Origin: an uncultured Aquimarina sp.
GTDB taxonomy: Bacteria; Bacteroidota; Bacteroidia; Flavobacteriales; Flavobacteriaceae
DNA: 64,000 nucleotides
NCBI GenBank assembly: GCA_947498455.1
Contig: CANMKK010000007.1
Location: forward strand, 1 to 64,000
Direction of reading: 5' to 3'
Shown piece after piece: positions 55,686 to 64,000 of this stretch; positions within the stretch are counted from its first letter, which is position 1; every line of letters starts with the position of its first letter. The translations under genes and the position numbers were made by a program. The notes beneath the pieces are model-generated. The model worked only from the letters and a program-made list of their open reading frames with translations, ran no database searches and was not told the origin of the DNA.

Positions 55686-57410
55686 TTAATTATTTCTTGT
55701 TTTCGTGTAAAAAATTTCTAACTTCAATCTTTTTCCTTCCGGAACATCAGCACCATTACCATATAAAACTGTTCCTTCATGAGAAATCACCGAAGAGTAG
55801 GGGATTATTTCGTCTTCGGCATCTGAATTTTCTGAGACAAAGCCATTAGCTGCGGCTGTAATATTTACATTTTGAGAAACAGCAACTCCTAATTTTACAT
55901 TATCAATATCTCCTTTTATTACATTAAGAATATGCTGAGTCAATCTAAGCTTATAAAACTCTCCATTTTCGTCTGAATCTCTTCCAATTCTGCCTAAATG
56001 ATCTATCCTAGATAGCACCGGAGAAGCATCACTAGAAGTAGGGTCGAGTGCATAATCAAAAAGTGTTTGACCTGTTTCTTCATTAAATATATATATTCTT
56101 TCTGGCTCCGCTTCTCCACCATCAACGATATCCTGATTTACATATAACTTAAGTGATGCATTATTTACTAGCCACTCCGAGCTTCTTAAAAAATCTAATT
56201 CTGTTTTATCATCATCAGTAGGGTCAGCAGGATTCTCAATAAAAATAGGATTCCCATTGTCATCGACAACAAAATCTCCATTCGCGTCTGTTTCAACATA
56301 CCTATTAAACAGGTCCAGTATAGCATAGGATCCCTGCCCTCCTTTTAAATATAAATTTTCTTCACCATTTACTATATCCTGATTTTCCAACTCATTAATA
56401 ATATTCGCATTGAAATTATTATTAACACCGTTTACTCTATGATTATTAAAATTCAATGCCAAACTTCCTGTTTCTCTTTCTACAGGGTCTGAATTTGCTT
56501 TATCAAACGAATAATGCAATGTTAGATTAGCTTCCGCCAGATTAAAGAATAATAAATTTCCTTTTCCGGGAGTATCTGTATGTGATTCCACTTTAAAATA
56601 CAATCCTCTGAAAAAGTTCCTGAAGTTGTTAGGGTTGCTAAACTCAGAATCTCCTTCCTTGTCTAAAAACTGTGCGGTAAAATGATCTATAATTTCCTGA
56701 TCATTTTCTTTTTCACCCGCTTTGGCTATCATTGACATTCTTAACCGTGGACTTAATCTTACTTCATCAAGTAATTCATCTTCATCATTTCCATCTGGAA
56801 CTCTCGTAAGCACTTCTTTTTCTGAAGGTAAAAACTTATCTATTCTCTTTAGTAATTTTGCTTCTAATAACGTATGATCAATAGCTTCAAGATCATTAGA
56901 ATAATAAATCTGTATTTCTGTAGGGTCATCGGAATCAAAATCTCTTAAAAAATAATTAGACTGATACAGCGACAGTGTATAAGGTGTTGTCCCATATACC
57001 GAATCCAACTCGTATTCTCTTATAATTTCATTATCATCATTCGTTTCACCACCAACTTGTCTATTAAAATAAGGTAATGTTAATACAACACTGTCTAATA
57101 CTGCATTGTCTCCATAAGTAACACCTGTACCTAATCGCTCTGGTAAAACTTGCGCTAATAAACTATACGTAGACATACCATATACAGGATCATTATAAAT
57201 ACCTAATAAATTATTAGGCAAATTACTGGTTTGCACTTTTTTAAAAACTTTACTATACGCTATTGGAGTAGCTGTATACTTATCATCTTCAAAATTAACC
57301 TCTCCTATAACTTCGGTTCCAACAGAATTAAAATCATCATCACAAGATCCAATGCTAAAAATAACAGCTACTATAGCTATTGTTTTAATCAAAATATTTT
57401 TCAATTTCAT
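55686..57410 (-). CDS. DUF4270 family lipoprotein
   Basis: 574 residues with a lipoprotein signal ending at Cys23 (IFSIGSC) followed by DDDF and the family start NSVGTEVIGEVNF. Other family-like segments are LPNNLLGIYNDPVYGMSTYSLLAQV in pieces, and LRLTQHILNVI. It is Bacteroidota-specific and likely surface exposed; function unknown. Its position between the GT5-like gene and glmS recurs in Flavobacteriaceae as far as I recall. Confidence 0.9.
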   Translation of the reverse strand: MKLKNILIKTIAIVAVIFSIGSCDDDFNSVGTEVIGEVNFEDDKYTATPIAYSKVFKKVQTSNLPNNLLGIYNDPVYGMSTYSLLAQVLPERLGTGVTYGDNAVLDSVVLTLPYFNRQVGGETNDDNEIIREYELDSVYGTTPYTLSLYQSNYFLRDFDSDDPTEIQIYYSNDLEAIDHTLLEAKLLKRIDKFLPSEKEVLTRVPDGNDEDELLDEVRLSPRLRMSMIAKAGEKENDQEIIDHFTAQFLDKEGDSEFSNPNNFRNFFRGLYFKVESHTDTPGKGNLLFFNLAEANLTLHYSFDKANSDPVERETGSLALNFNNHRVNGVNNNFNANIINELENQDIVNGEENLYLKGGQGSYAILDLFNRYVETDANGDFVVDDNGNPIFIENPADPTDDDKTELDFLRSSEWLVNNASLKLYVNQDIVDGGEAEPERIYIFNEETGQTLFDYALDPTSSDASPVLSRIDHLGRIGRDSDENGEFYKLRLTQHILNVIKGDIDNVKLGVAVSQNVNITAAANGFVSENSDAEDEIIPYSSVISHEGTVLYGNGADVPEGKRLKLEIFYTKTRNN

Positions 57411-57425
57411 AAATAGTTCTTTTGC

Positions 57426-58235
57426 TTACACCAGCACTTCTGTTTGATAGAAATCTTGATAGGCGTCAGCAAATTCATTTGGTTTTTTATATTCTAATAC
57501 TGGTTGGTCTATAGTCTTTAAATGCTCCGTAAGTTCTTCAGGAATATTTTCTGAACCAACAATAATCGCATCAGAATTATCTATAGCAACCTTCATCACA
57601 TTGCTATACGTTGGTTCTGAAAGGTGGCTTATTTTTGCTTCATCAATTCCATCAAACTTAACTTTCTTAAGCATATTCTCATCCAAAGTTCCAGAATATC
57701 CATGATCATATACCGAAGTTACGATCTTACTATGACTAAACAATGGTTCATTGGCATAATAATTCCTTAGATATAATGGTAAAAGAGATGCTAGCCATCC
57801 ATGTACATGAATTACATCAGGAGACCAATTTAATTTTTTCACAGTCTCTATAACTCCTTTTGCGAAAAAAATTGCTCTTTCATCATTATCCGGAAATAAG
57901 TTTCCTTCTTCATCAGTTAGTGTAGCCTTACGCTTAAAATAGTCTTCGTTATCAATAAAATAGACCTGCATCCTTTCTTTAGGAATAGAAGCAACCTTAA
58001 TTATAAGAGGCATATCTAAATCATTAATTACCAAATTCATACCTGACAAACGAATCACTTCGTGCAATTGATGCCTACGTTCATTAATATTCCCGTATCT
58101 CGGCATAAAAATTCTAATTTGCCCACCTTTACTATTCACCATTCTAGGCGCTTCAAAAGACATAGATGAAATCTCTGTCTCTGGTAGGTACGGTATTACT
58201 TCTGATGATACATACAATATCCTCTTATCTTTCAT
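57426..58235 (-). CDS. Glycogen/starch synthase N-terminal domain protein (GT5, short)
   Basis: 269 residues, all aligned with the N-terminal Rossmann half of glycogen synthase (ILYVSSEVIPYLPETEISSMS, VHGWLASLLPLYLRNYY, and SDAIIVGSENIPEEL). The C-terminal GT-B half that carries the ADP-glucose site and the KTGGL-type motif would bring the length to about 480, and it is absent; the normal KTGGLADV segment near the N-terminus is replaced by ETEISSMSFEAP. It may be a non-catalytic or regulatory homologue, common in flavobacteria. First gene of the glmS operon. Confidence 0.82.
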   Translation of the reverse strand: MKDKRILYVSSEVIPYLPETEISSMSFEAPRMVNSKGGQIRIFMPRYGNINERRHQLHEVIRLSGMNLVINDLDMPLIIKVASIPKERMQVYFIDNEDYFKRKATLTDEEGNLFPDNDERAIFFAKGVIETVKKLNWSPDVIHVHGWLASLLPLYLRNYYANEPLFSHSKIVTSVYDHGYSGTLDENMLKKVKFDGIDEAKISHLSEPTYSNVMKVAIDNSDAIIVGSENIPEELTEHLKTIDQPVLEYKKPNEFADAYQDFYQTEVLV

Positions 58236-58276
58236 ATAATCGATACTTTAATCGTCCCCTTCGGAATAAATTTTTG

Positions 58277-58323
58277 CAAAATTACGAAAATTTATGTAGT
58301 CTGCCAGTAATATCTTATTTTTG
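58277..58323. promoter_or_regulatory. Divergent promoter elements between the GT5 operon and panC
   Basis: Minus-strand TAATTTTG (58284-58277) and plus-strand TATTTTTG (58316-58323) both fit TAnnTTTG and point away from each other towards the GT5 gene and panC. Their -33 elements are weak. Confidence 0.45.
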
Positions 58324-58345
58324 CTCGCCTTTAACTTATAGATAA

Positions 58346-59194
58346 ATGCGGGTATACGAAAAAAGACTAGACATTGAACAAGATGTTGCAGCTATACGAA
58401 AACAAAATAAATCAATTGGTTTTGTCCCGACAATGGGGGCATTGCACAAAGGTCATCTTGGGCTAGTACAAAAAGCTATTGATGAAAATGACGTCGTGAT
58501 CGTTAGTATTTTTGTTAATCCTACACAATTTAATAATTCTGAAGATCTTGTTAATTACCCTAGAACTTTAGAATCGGATGTACAACTTATTTCATCTATA
58601 TCTACAGAAATCCTAATATTTGCTCCATCTTCTGATGAAGTATACGATGGAGAAACAAAATCAATTAAATATAACTTTAATGGATTAGAACTCGAAATGG
58701 AAGGAAAATTTCGTCCAGGACATTTTGATGGGGTAGGAACAGTTCTTAAGCATTTATTTACAATTACGTCTCCTACAAGAGCTTATTTTGGAGAAAAGGA
58801 TTTTCAGCAATTACAAATTGTAAAAAAGCTTGTTTCTATTGAAAAAATGTCAGTAAAAATTATCGGGTGCCCTATTTACAGAGAAGAAAGTGGGTTAGCA
58901 TTAAGTTCCAGAAACAAAAGACTAAATCAACAACAATTAGAAGCAGCTCCTCTTATTTACAGAGTGTTAACTCAGGTAAATCATGATTTTGGCACAAAAA
59001 GTGTAGATACTCTATATAGATGGGTAAAAGATCAGTTTACGAATACTGATATTTTAAAATTAGAGTATTTTGAAATTGCCAAAGTTTCGGATCTCAAATC
59101 CATAACAAGAAAGCAAAAGAACACTAAATATCGAGCTTTTATTGCGGTTTTTGCAGGAGAAGTTAGACTTATAGATAACATTGCCCTAAATTAA
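58346..59194 (+). CDS. panC: Pantothenate synthetase
   Basis: 282 residues with the HIGH-like motif PTMGALHKGHLGLV, FVNPTQFNNSEDLVNYPRT, GRPGHFDGVGTV-like RPGHFDGVGTVLKHLF, FGEKDFQQL and SSRNKRL (the KMSKS-equivalent). It joins pantoate and beta-alanine using ATP. It is followed 20 nt later by panD, which supplies beta-alanine. Confidence 0.96.
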   Translation: MRVYEKRLDIEQDVAAIRKQNKSIGFVPTMGALHKGHLGLVQKAIDENDVVIVSIFVNPTQFNNSEDLVNYPRTLESDVQLISSISTEILIFAPSSDEVYDGETKSIKYNFNGLELEMEGKFRPGHFDGVGTVLKHLFTITSPTRAYFGEKDFQQLQIVKKLVSIEKMSVKIIGCPIYREESGLALSSRNKRLNQQQLEAAPLIYRVLTQVNHDFGTKSVDTLYRWVKDQFTNTDILKLEYFEIAKVSDLKSITRKQKNTKYRAFIAVFAGEVRLIDNIALN

Positions 59195-59214
59195 AAAATA
59201 ACTAACTTTGTAAC

Positions 59215-59565
59215 ATGTTTGTACACGTTGTAAAATCAAAAATTCACCGCGTTAAAGTAACCGGTGCTGATCTAAACTACATTGGTAGTATTACTATTGA
59301 TGAAGACTTGATGGATGCTGCTAATATCGTAGAAGGAGAAAAGGTACAGATCGTAAATAATAACAATGGAGAGCGATTGGAAACATATGCTATTCCTGGT
59401 CCAAGAAACAGTGGAGAAATCACACTTAATGGAGCTGCTGCAAGAAAAGTTGCCAAAGGTGATATATTGATTCTTATTACCTATGCTATGATGGATATTG
59501 ATGAGGCTAGAAAATTTAAACCTACCCTGCTTTTTCCTAATGAAGAAAACAATTTACTAAAATAA
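59215..59565 (+). CDS. panD: Aspartate 1-decarboxylase
   Basis: 116 residues. The self-processing site Gly24-Ser25 in [12 protein letters not shown] yields the pyruvoyl cofactor. Motifs [17 protein letters not shown] and [19 protein letters not shown] (read in pieces) are typical. It makes beta-alanine for pantothenate. The next gene starts 4 nt after the stop. Confidence 0.96.
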   Translation: MFVHVVKSKIHRVKVTGADLNYIGSITIDEDLMDAANIVEGEKVQIVNNNNGERLETYAIPGPRNSGEITLNGAAARKVAKGDILILITYAMMDIDEARKFKPTLLFPNEENNLLK

Positions 59566-59569
59566 AAAA

Positions 59570-60547
59570 GTGAACCCTAAACTTATAAAGGCCTTAAAAA
59601 TAATACTCCCACTTTTACTGGGAGTATTTTTAATTTGGTACTTTCTTAGTTCTGCAACACCAGAATACCGCAAAGAATTATTAAAAAGTATCGTTACCGC
59701 AAATCCTTTTTGGGTCTGCTTATCTTTGATATTGGGTATTCTATCACATCTTTCCCGAGCTTATCGATGGAGATTTTTATTAGCTCCACTAGGATACACG
59801 CCTAAATTATATAATAGTTTTATGGCGGTAATGGTTGGTTATTTAGCTAATCTCGGCATACCAAGATCAGGCGAAGTTCTTAGAGGAGTTTCTATGGCTA
59901 CTTATGAAAAAATACCTTTTGAAAAAGCGTTCGGAACTATCGTATCTGAGCGAATAATTGATCTTATTATGTTAATCCTAATAACTTCGATAGCGGGAGT
60001 CCTACAAACGGAATATTTACTCACTTTTCTAAAAGAAAAAAATATCAATCCTCTTTTAACATTAGGGATTTTATTTTTGTTAATATTTATAGGGTTTCTA
60101 GGTCTCCAAATATTAAAGAAATCCTCCAATTCATTTATCATAAAAATAAGAGATTTTGGAATGGGTTTACTAGATGGCATGAAGAGCATCATTACAATGA
60201 AGCGAAAATGGGCTTTTCTTTTTCACACCATACTCATTTGGTTTCTATACATTCTTATGTTCTATGTTATAAAATATGCGGTTCCTAATCTAGAAAGCGC
60301 TTCAATTGGTGTCATTTTGGTTGCCTTTGTAGTAGGTTCTTTTTCGATGTCAACAACAAATGGAGGTATTGGCATCCTTCCATTCCCAATTGTAGTTGGT
60401 GCAGTTTTTGTTTTTTTTGGTTTTGCCAAAAGTGATGGTGAGGCTTTCGGTTGGATTTTATGGAGCTCTCAGACTGCAATAAATATTGTTATTGGAGCGT
60501 TATCCTTTTTATTCCTACCAATCTTAAACAAAGGGAAGAAAACATAG
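59570..60547 (+). CDS. UPF0104/lysylphosphatidylglycerol synthase-like flippase membrane protein
   Basis: 325 residues, GTG start. Eight or nine membrane helices with the family's LSHLSRAYRWRFLLAPLG, GYLANLGIPRSGEVLRG and the late STTNGGIGILPFP segments. This matches the LPG synthase transmembrane/UPF0104 family of lipid flippase-like proteins without the synthase domain. It is coupled to panD by a 4-nt gap, an order frequent in Flavobacteriaceae. Confidence 0.85.
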   Translation: MNPKLIKALKIILPLLLGVFLIWYFLSSATPEYRKELLKSIVTANPFWVCLSLILGILSHLSRAYRWRFLLAPLGYTPKLYNSFMAVMVGYLANLGIPRSGEVLRGVSMATYEKIPFEKAFGTIVSERIIDLIMLILITSIAGVLQTEYLLTFLKEKNINPLLTLGILFLLIFIGFLGLQILKKSSNSFIIKIRDFGMGLLDGMKSIITMKRKWAFLFHTILIWFLYILMFYVIKYAVPNLESASIGVILVAFVVGSFSMSTTNGGIGILPFPIVVGAVFVFFGFAKSDGEAFGWILWSSQTAINIVIGALSFLFLPILNKGKKT

Positions 60548-60673
60548 ACCTAGGAATCATAAAAAAGCATCTCTAAATATTTAGCTTACCATTTTATTAT
60601 GGTTACCCATAAAATTTTAAAGGTGTGAAATAATTTATATATTGCCGTTTGCTTAACCGTAATCTTATTACTT

Positions 60674-61822
60674 ATGAAAAAAAGTATATTTCTAATTCTT
60701 GCTTGTATTTTTACTTATACTTCTTATGCTCAAGTAAAGTACGAAACTTTTAGATCCATAAAGCTAGATCAAAATAGAGAGTTAAAAGTTCAATTACCTC
60801 GTAATTATGACAAAAACACAGATAAGACATATCCTCTTATCCTTGTTCTGGATGGAGATCATTTGTTCGAACCAGTAGCTGGAAATATTGATTATTTCTC
60901 CTATTGGGAGGATATGCCAGAATCTATTGTCGTAGGTATAGTCCAAAGAAAAACCAGAGAAGAAGATTGTAGATACGATTTAGCCAGTTACTTGCCGGAT
61001 AACAAAGGTTCTGAATTTTTTGAGTTTATCGGCCAAGAACTTATGCCGTATATTGAGGAAACATATAGAACGGCTGAACTTAAGATGATTATTGGTCACG
61101 ATTATACGGGTAATTTCATCAATTACTTTCTTTTTAAGGATAATCCTATTTTTCAGGCATACATCAACCTAAGTCCTGAATTAGCGCCGCCTATGAAAGA
61201 ACGAATTGAAAATGTACTTACAGATGTAAAATCTGATACTTGGTATTATCTAGCTACAGCTACGAATGATGCAGAAAATATTAAAAAAGATTTAATTGCT
61301 CTAGATGAAAAATTAGCAATCATCGAAAATCCAGAATTAAATTATTTCTTTGACAACTTCGACGAATCGTCTCACTACACTCTTGTAGGAAGGGCTATTC
61401 CCAGAGCATTAGAAACGATTTTTAAGATGTATCGTCCAATAAGCAAGAAAACATATAAAGAAGAAATTTTAACCTTAGAGACCTCTTTATATGATTATTT
61501 GGTAGATATCTATAATACGACAGAAAAATTATACGGCATAAAACGTCAAATACGAATTAACGATTTTATTGCAATTTCTACAGCCATAGAAAAATTGGAA
61601 AAATGGGAAGAACTAGAACCTCTTGGGAAATTAGCAATCAAAGAGCATCCGGATACAATGCTTGGATATTACTATCTAGCGTTAGGATACGAACAATTAG
61701 GCGAGCCTAAGAAAGCTATGAGAGCTTATGAAAATGGGTTTCAACTAAGCGAAGTTGCATTTCTCACAAAAGATTATATGCTAGACAAAGTGAATAAAAT
61801 CAAAGAAGATTTTGGGTATTAG
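60674..61822 (+). CDS. Secreted alpha/beta hydrolase (esterase D-like) with TPR-like C-terminus
   Basis: 382 residues: signal peptide (KKSIFLILACIFTYTSYA), then an esterase-family alpha/beta hydrolase region (about 25-265; LKVQLPRNYDKN, YPLILVLDGDHLF, VGIVQRKTREED). The expected GxSxGG nucleophile elbow is replaced by MIIGHDYTGNF, where Ser is absent and Asp or Tyr follows His, so catalysis is doubtful. A TPR-like tail (GYYYLALGYEQLGEPKKAMRAYENGF) ends the protein. It has its own terminator. Confidence 0.75.
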   Translation: MKKSIFLILACIFTYTSYAQVKYETFRSIKLDQNRELKVQLPRNYDKNTDKTYPLILVLDGDHLFEPVAGNIDYFSYWEDMPESIVVGIVQRKTREEDCRYDLASYLPDNKGSEFFEFIGQELMPYIEETYRTAELKMIIGHDYTGNFINYFLFKDNPIFQAYINLSPELAPPMKERIENVLTDVKSDTWYYLATATNDAENIKKDLIALDEKLAIIENPELNYFFDNFDESSHYTLVGRAIPRALETIFKMYRPISKKTYKEEILTLETSLYDYLVDIYNTTEKLYGIKRQIRINDFIAISTAIEKLEKWEELEPLGKLAIKEHPDTMLGYYYLALGYEQLGEPKKAMRAYENGFQLSEVAFLTKDYMLDKVNKIKEDFGY

Positions 61823-61849
61823 CCAACAATCTGACATTCATAAATTACT

Positions 61850-61881
61850 AAGGAGATCTTTTAAAAAGATCTCCTTTTTTT
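61850..61881 (+). terminator. Terminator after the esterase-like gene
   Basis: An 11-bp perfect stem AAGGAGATCTT with a 5-nt loop, followed by a T7 tract. Confidence 0.9.
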
Positions 61882-61946
61882 CTAATATTCGAGTATTTTT
61901 TCAACCAATATAAATTATAGTATTTTTACTACCCATTAATTGATAT

Positions 61947-63314
61947 ATGGCCAAAACTAAAACCGTTTTTTTCTGTCAGAATTGTGGTGCACAATATGCA
62001 AAATGGCAAGGACAATGCACCTCCTGCAAAGAATGGAATACTATTGCAGAAGAAGTAGTACAAAAAGCAGAAAAAAACGATTGGAAAGACCCTAAAGCCC
62101 CTTCAAGTAAAACTAGAATTGCAAAACCATTAAAAGTTTCTGAAATTGACACCAGTCAGGAAGCCAGATACAACACTGATGACCAAGAACTAAATAGAGT
62201 TTTAGGCGGAGGATTAGTCCCTGGGTCATTGACACTTTTAGGTGGTGAGCCTGGTATAGGAAAAAGTACACTCCTGTTGCAAATTAGCCTAAAATTACCC
62301 TATAAAACCCTCTATGTTTCTGGAGAAGAAAGTCAAAAACAAATAAAAATGCGTGCGGAACGCATTCAAACCAAAAGAGATAATTGCTTTATTCTTACAG
62401 AGACAAAAACTCAAAATATCTTTAGACAAATAGAGTCTGTAGAACCCGATATTGTAATTATCGATTCGATCCAAACACTACAAAGTGATTATATAGAAAG
62501 TAGTGCTGGTAGTATATCTCAAATTAGGGAGTGTACAACGGAATTAATCAAGTTTGCTAAAGAGACTTCTACACCTGTAATCCTTATTGGCCACATTACC
62601 AAAGACGGCAATATTGCTGGTCCTAAAATACTGGAACATATGGTGGACACCGTTTTACAGTTCGAAGGAGATAGAAATCATGTGTATCGAATTTTGAGAG
62701 CGTTAAAAAACCGTTTCGGATCTACAGCAGAGTTAGGGATTTATGAAATGCTAGGGAATGGACTTAGAGAAGTTACGAATCCAAGTGAAATACTAATTTC
62801 TAAAAAAGAAGAAGAGCTTAGCGGAACAGCTATATCTGCTACTGTAGAAGGTATGCGTCCATTATTAATAGAAATACAAGCTCTAGTAAGTACAGCAGTA
62901 TACGGTACACCTCAGCGTAGTGCAACAGGGTATAACCTAAAACGATTGAATATGATCCTTGCAGTTTTAGAAAAACGTGCAGGTTTTAGATTAGGAGCCA
63001 AGGATGTTTTTCTAAACATTACTGGTGGTATCTCTGTTGATGACCCCGCAATTGACCTAGCAGTAGTTGCTGCGATATTATCTTCTAACGAAGATATTTT
63101 TATCCCGAAAGATTATTGCTTTGCAGCAGAGGTAGGACTTGCCGGAGAGATAAGACCTGTAAATAAAATAGAACAAAGAATACAAGAGGCGGAGAAACTA
63201 GGTTTCTCCACCATTTTTGTTTCTAAATACAATAAATTTTCACAAAAAAACACAAGAATCAATATTCAATTTGTAGCCAAAATCGAAGATGTTGTTGAAT
63301 ATTTATTCGGATAA
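61947..63314 (+). CDS. radA: DNA repair protein RadA
   Basis: 455 residues. N-terminal four-Cys zinc finger (C10, C13, C24, C27), RecA-like ATPase with Walker A GGEPGIGKST near residue 101, Walker B IVIIDSIQT, the RadA motif KNRFG (LKNRFGSTAELGIYEM), and a C-terminal Lon-like domain. It assists branch migration during recombination. It converges with the aldo/keto reductase gene with a 10-nt gap. Confidence 0.96.
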   Translation: MAKTKTVFFCQNCGAQYAKWQGQCTSCKEWNTIAEEVVQKAEKNDWKDPKAPSSKTRIAKPLKVSEIDTSQEARYNTDDQELNRVLGGGLVPGSLTLLGGEPGIGKSTLLLQISLKLPYKTLYVSGEESQKQIKMRAERIQTKRDNCFILTETKTQNIFRQIESVEPDIVIIDSIQTLQSDYIESSAGSISQIRECTTELIKFAKETSTPVILIGHITKDGNIAGPKILEHMVDTVLQFEGDRNHVYRILRALKNRFGSTAELGIYEMLGNGLREVTNPSEILISKKEEELSGTAISATVEGMRPLLIEIQALVSTAVYGTPQRSATGYNLKRLNMILAVLEKRAGFRLGAKDVFLNITGGISVDDPAIDLAVVAAILSSNEDIFIPKDYCFAAEVGLAGEIRPVNKIEQRIQEAEKLGFSTIFVSKYNKFSQKNTRINIQFVAKIEDVVEYLFG

Positions 63315-63324
63315 AACTAATGAA

Positions 63325-64000
63325 TTAAGGTGCTGGATTAGGTATTTGCTGGTGGACTTCATTGATTTCCTTAATGATATCATCAGATAATGTCTTATTA
63401 ATACTATCGATATTCTCTGTAAGCTGCTCTAATGTCGTTGCTCCAATAATATTACTTGTTACAAAGGGTTGCTGATTTACAAATGCTAAAGATAATTGTG
63501 TTAGACTTATACCATGTTTTTTTGCAATCTCATTATACAACCTCGTCGCTTTAAAACTATTCTCACCCATATACCTATTATAATTTGGAAATAAGCCTAC
63601 TCTGGAATTTTTAGGAATTTCTTCAAGGTATTTTCCTGTAAGCATTCCAAACCCTAAAGGAGAATATGGTAAATGTCCAATATTTTCACGATGTAATATC
63701 TCTGTGAGTCCAACTTCATCCTTTCGGTTTAATAAATTATATGGATTCTGAATGGTAATCATTTTTTGTCCGCCTTTTTTTGCTTCTTCGGCATATCTCA
63801 TCATTCCATAGGGAGTCTCATTAGAAACCCCAATTTGTCGAATCTTCCCTGTTTGGACAAATCCTTCTAAGGATTGTAGAATTTCTTTAAAATTATCATT
63901 CCAAGAATCACTTTGATTATGAGTGTATCCTAATTTTCCAAAAAAATTAGTCTGACGTTCTGGCCAATGCAACTGATATAGGTCTATATAATCGGTCTGT
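63325..64000 (-). CDS. Aldo/keto reductase, 5' end outside the window
   Basis: About 225 C-terminal residues are present; the frame stays open to the right edge, where it reads QTDYIDLYQLHWPERQ (the DLYxxHWP signature of the family). Further features are RQIGVSNETPYGM and YSPLGFGMLTGKY. The size and LHWP pattern fit the Tas-like group of NADPH-dependent reductases. The true start lies beyond 64000, so the internal TTG at 63972 is not a start. Confidence 0.9.
   Translation of the reverse strand, partial: QTDYIDLYQLHWPERQTNFFGKLGYTHNQSDSWNDNFKEILQSLEGFVQTGKIRQIGVSNETPYGMMRYAEEAKKGGQKMITIQNPYNLLNRKDEVGLTEILHRENIGHLPYSPLGFGMLTGKYLEEIPKNSRVGLFPNYNRYMGENSFKATRLYNEIAKKHGISLTQLSLAFVNQQPFVTSNIIGATTLEQLTENIDSINKTLSDDIIKEINEVHQQIPNPAP

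Noticed and set aside
53820..55700. glmS ribozyme upstream of glmS
   Set aside because: Only 18 nt separate the DUF4270 stop codon from glmS, leaving no room for the ribozyme.

Overview
The window is an AT-rich chromosomal segment from a gliding member of the Bacteroidota, most likely a marine Flavobacteriaceae close to Aquimarina; the genus is an inference from gene style and order. Supporting evidence is gldE-gldD next to mutY-ssb, a type IX secretion (T9SS) sorting domain on a secreted protein, GLPGLI, DUF4270 and SusC/TonB-type outer-membrane proteins, atpD-atpC split from the other ATP synthase genes, lack of clear Shine-Dalgarno sites, and repeated TTTG / TAnnTTTG promoter elements of the Bacteroidota primary sigma factor. 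Layout: 0.3-7.4 kb holds a T9SS cargo protein with a duplicated domain, an ECF sigma factor with a membrane TPR partner, and a divergent TPR-CHAT (caspase-like) protein. 7.5-17.9 kb is mostly housekeeping: an active/inactive M16 peptidase pair, a DMT exporter, the gldD-gldE-ssb-mutY block, HU, a 29-residue basic ribosomal-type protein and RNase G with a structured leader. 18-32.5 kb is the accessory region. It starts with a double-glycine peptide precursor, too short for routine gene calling, in an operon with a lipoprotein prolyl oligopeptidase and next to an AraC/TPR membrane regulator. Two tandem exported peptides follow, then a membrane-anchored partner protein and an HTTM protein (relatives of vitamin K-dependent carboxylase). 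A PadR/HAAS pair comes next, whose operator-like palindrome recurs upstream of an outer-membrane receptor-like gene, then GLPGLI, an ABC transporter and a DCC thiol-disulfide protein. 33-43 kb carries a JmjC-like cupin, a FabF-like ketosynthase with bioB, and the bioF-bioD-(SEC-C protein)-bioA operon, interrupted by a gene-free stretch containing a 163-bp full-length palindrome. 43.3-44.1 kb holds a compact two-gene locus resembling a toxin-antitoxin pair. 44.2-64 kb returns to core genes: DUF4494, a GNAT acetyltransferase, atpC-atpD, a sterol desaturase-like protein, a GDSL lipoprotein with a TonB-dependent receptor, glmS-DUF4270-short GT5, panC-panD-UPF0104, an esterase, radA and a truncated aldo/keto reductase. 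The strongest candidates for little-described biology are the exported-peptide/HTTM locus with its PadR regulon, the peptide precursor/prolyl oligopeptidase operon, the TPR-CHAT/ECF sigma divergon and the two-gene ADP-ribosyltransferase-like locus. No rRNA, convincing tRNA, CRISPR array, transposase or phage gene was seen.
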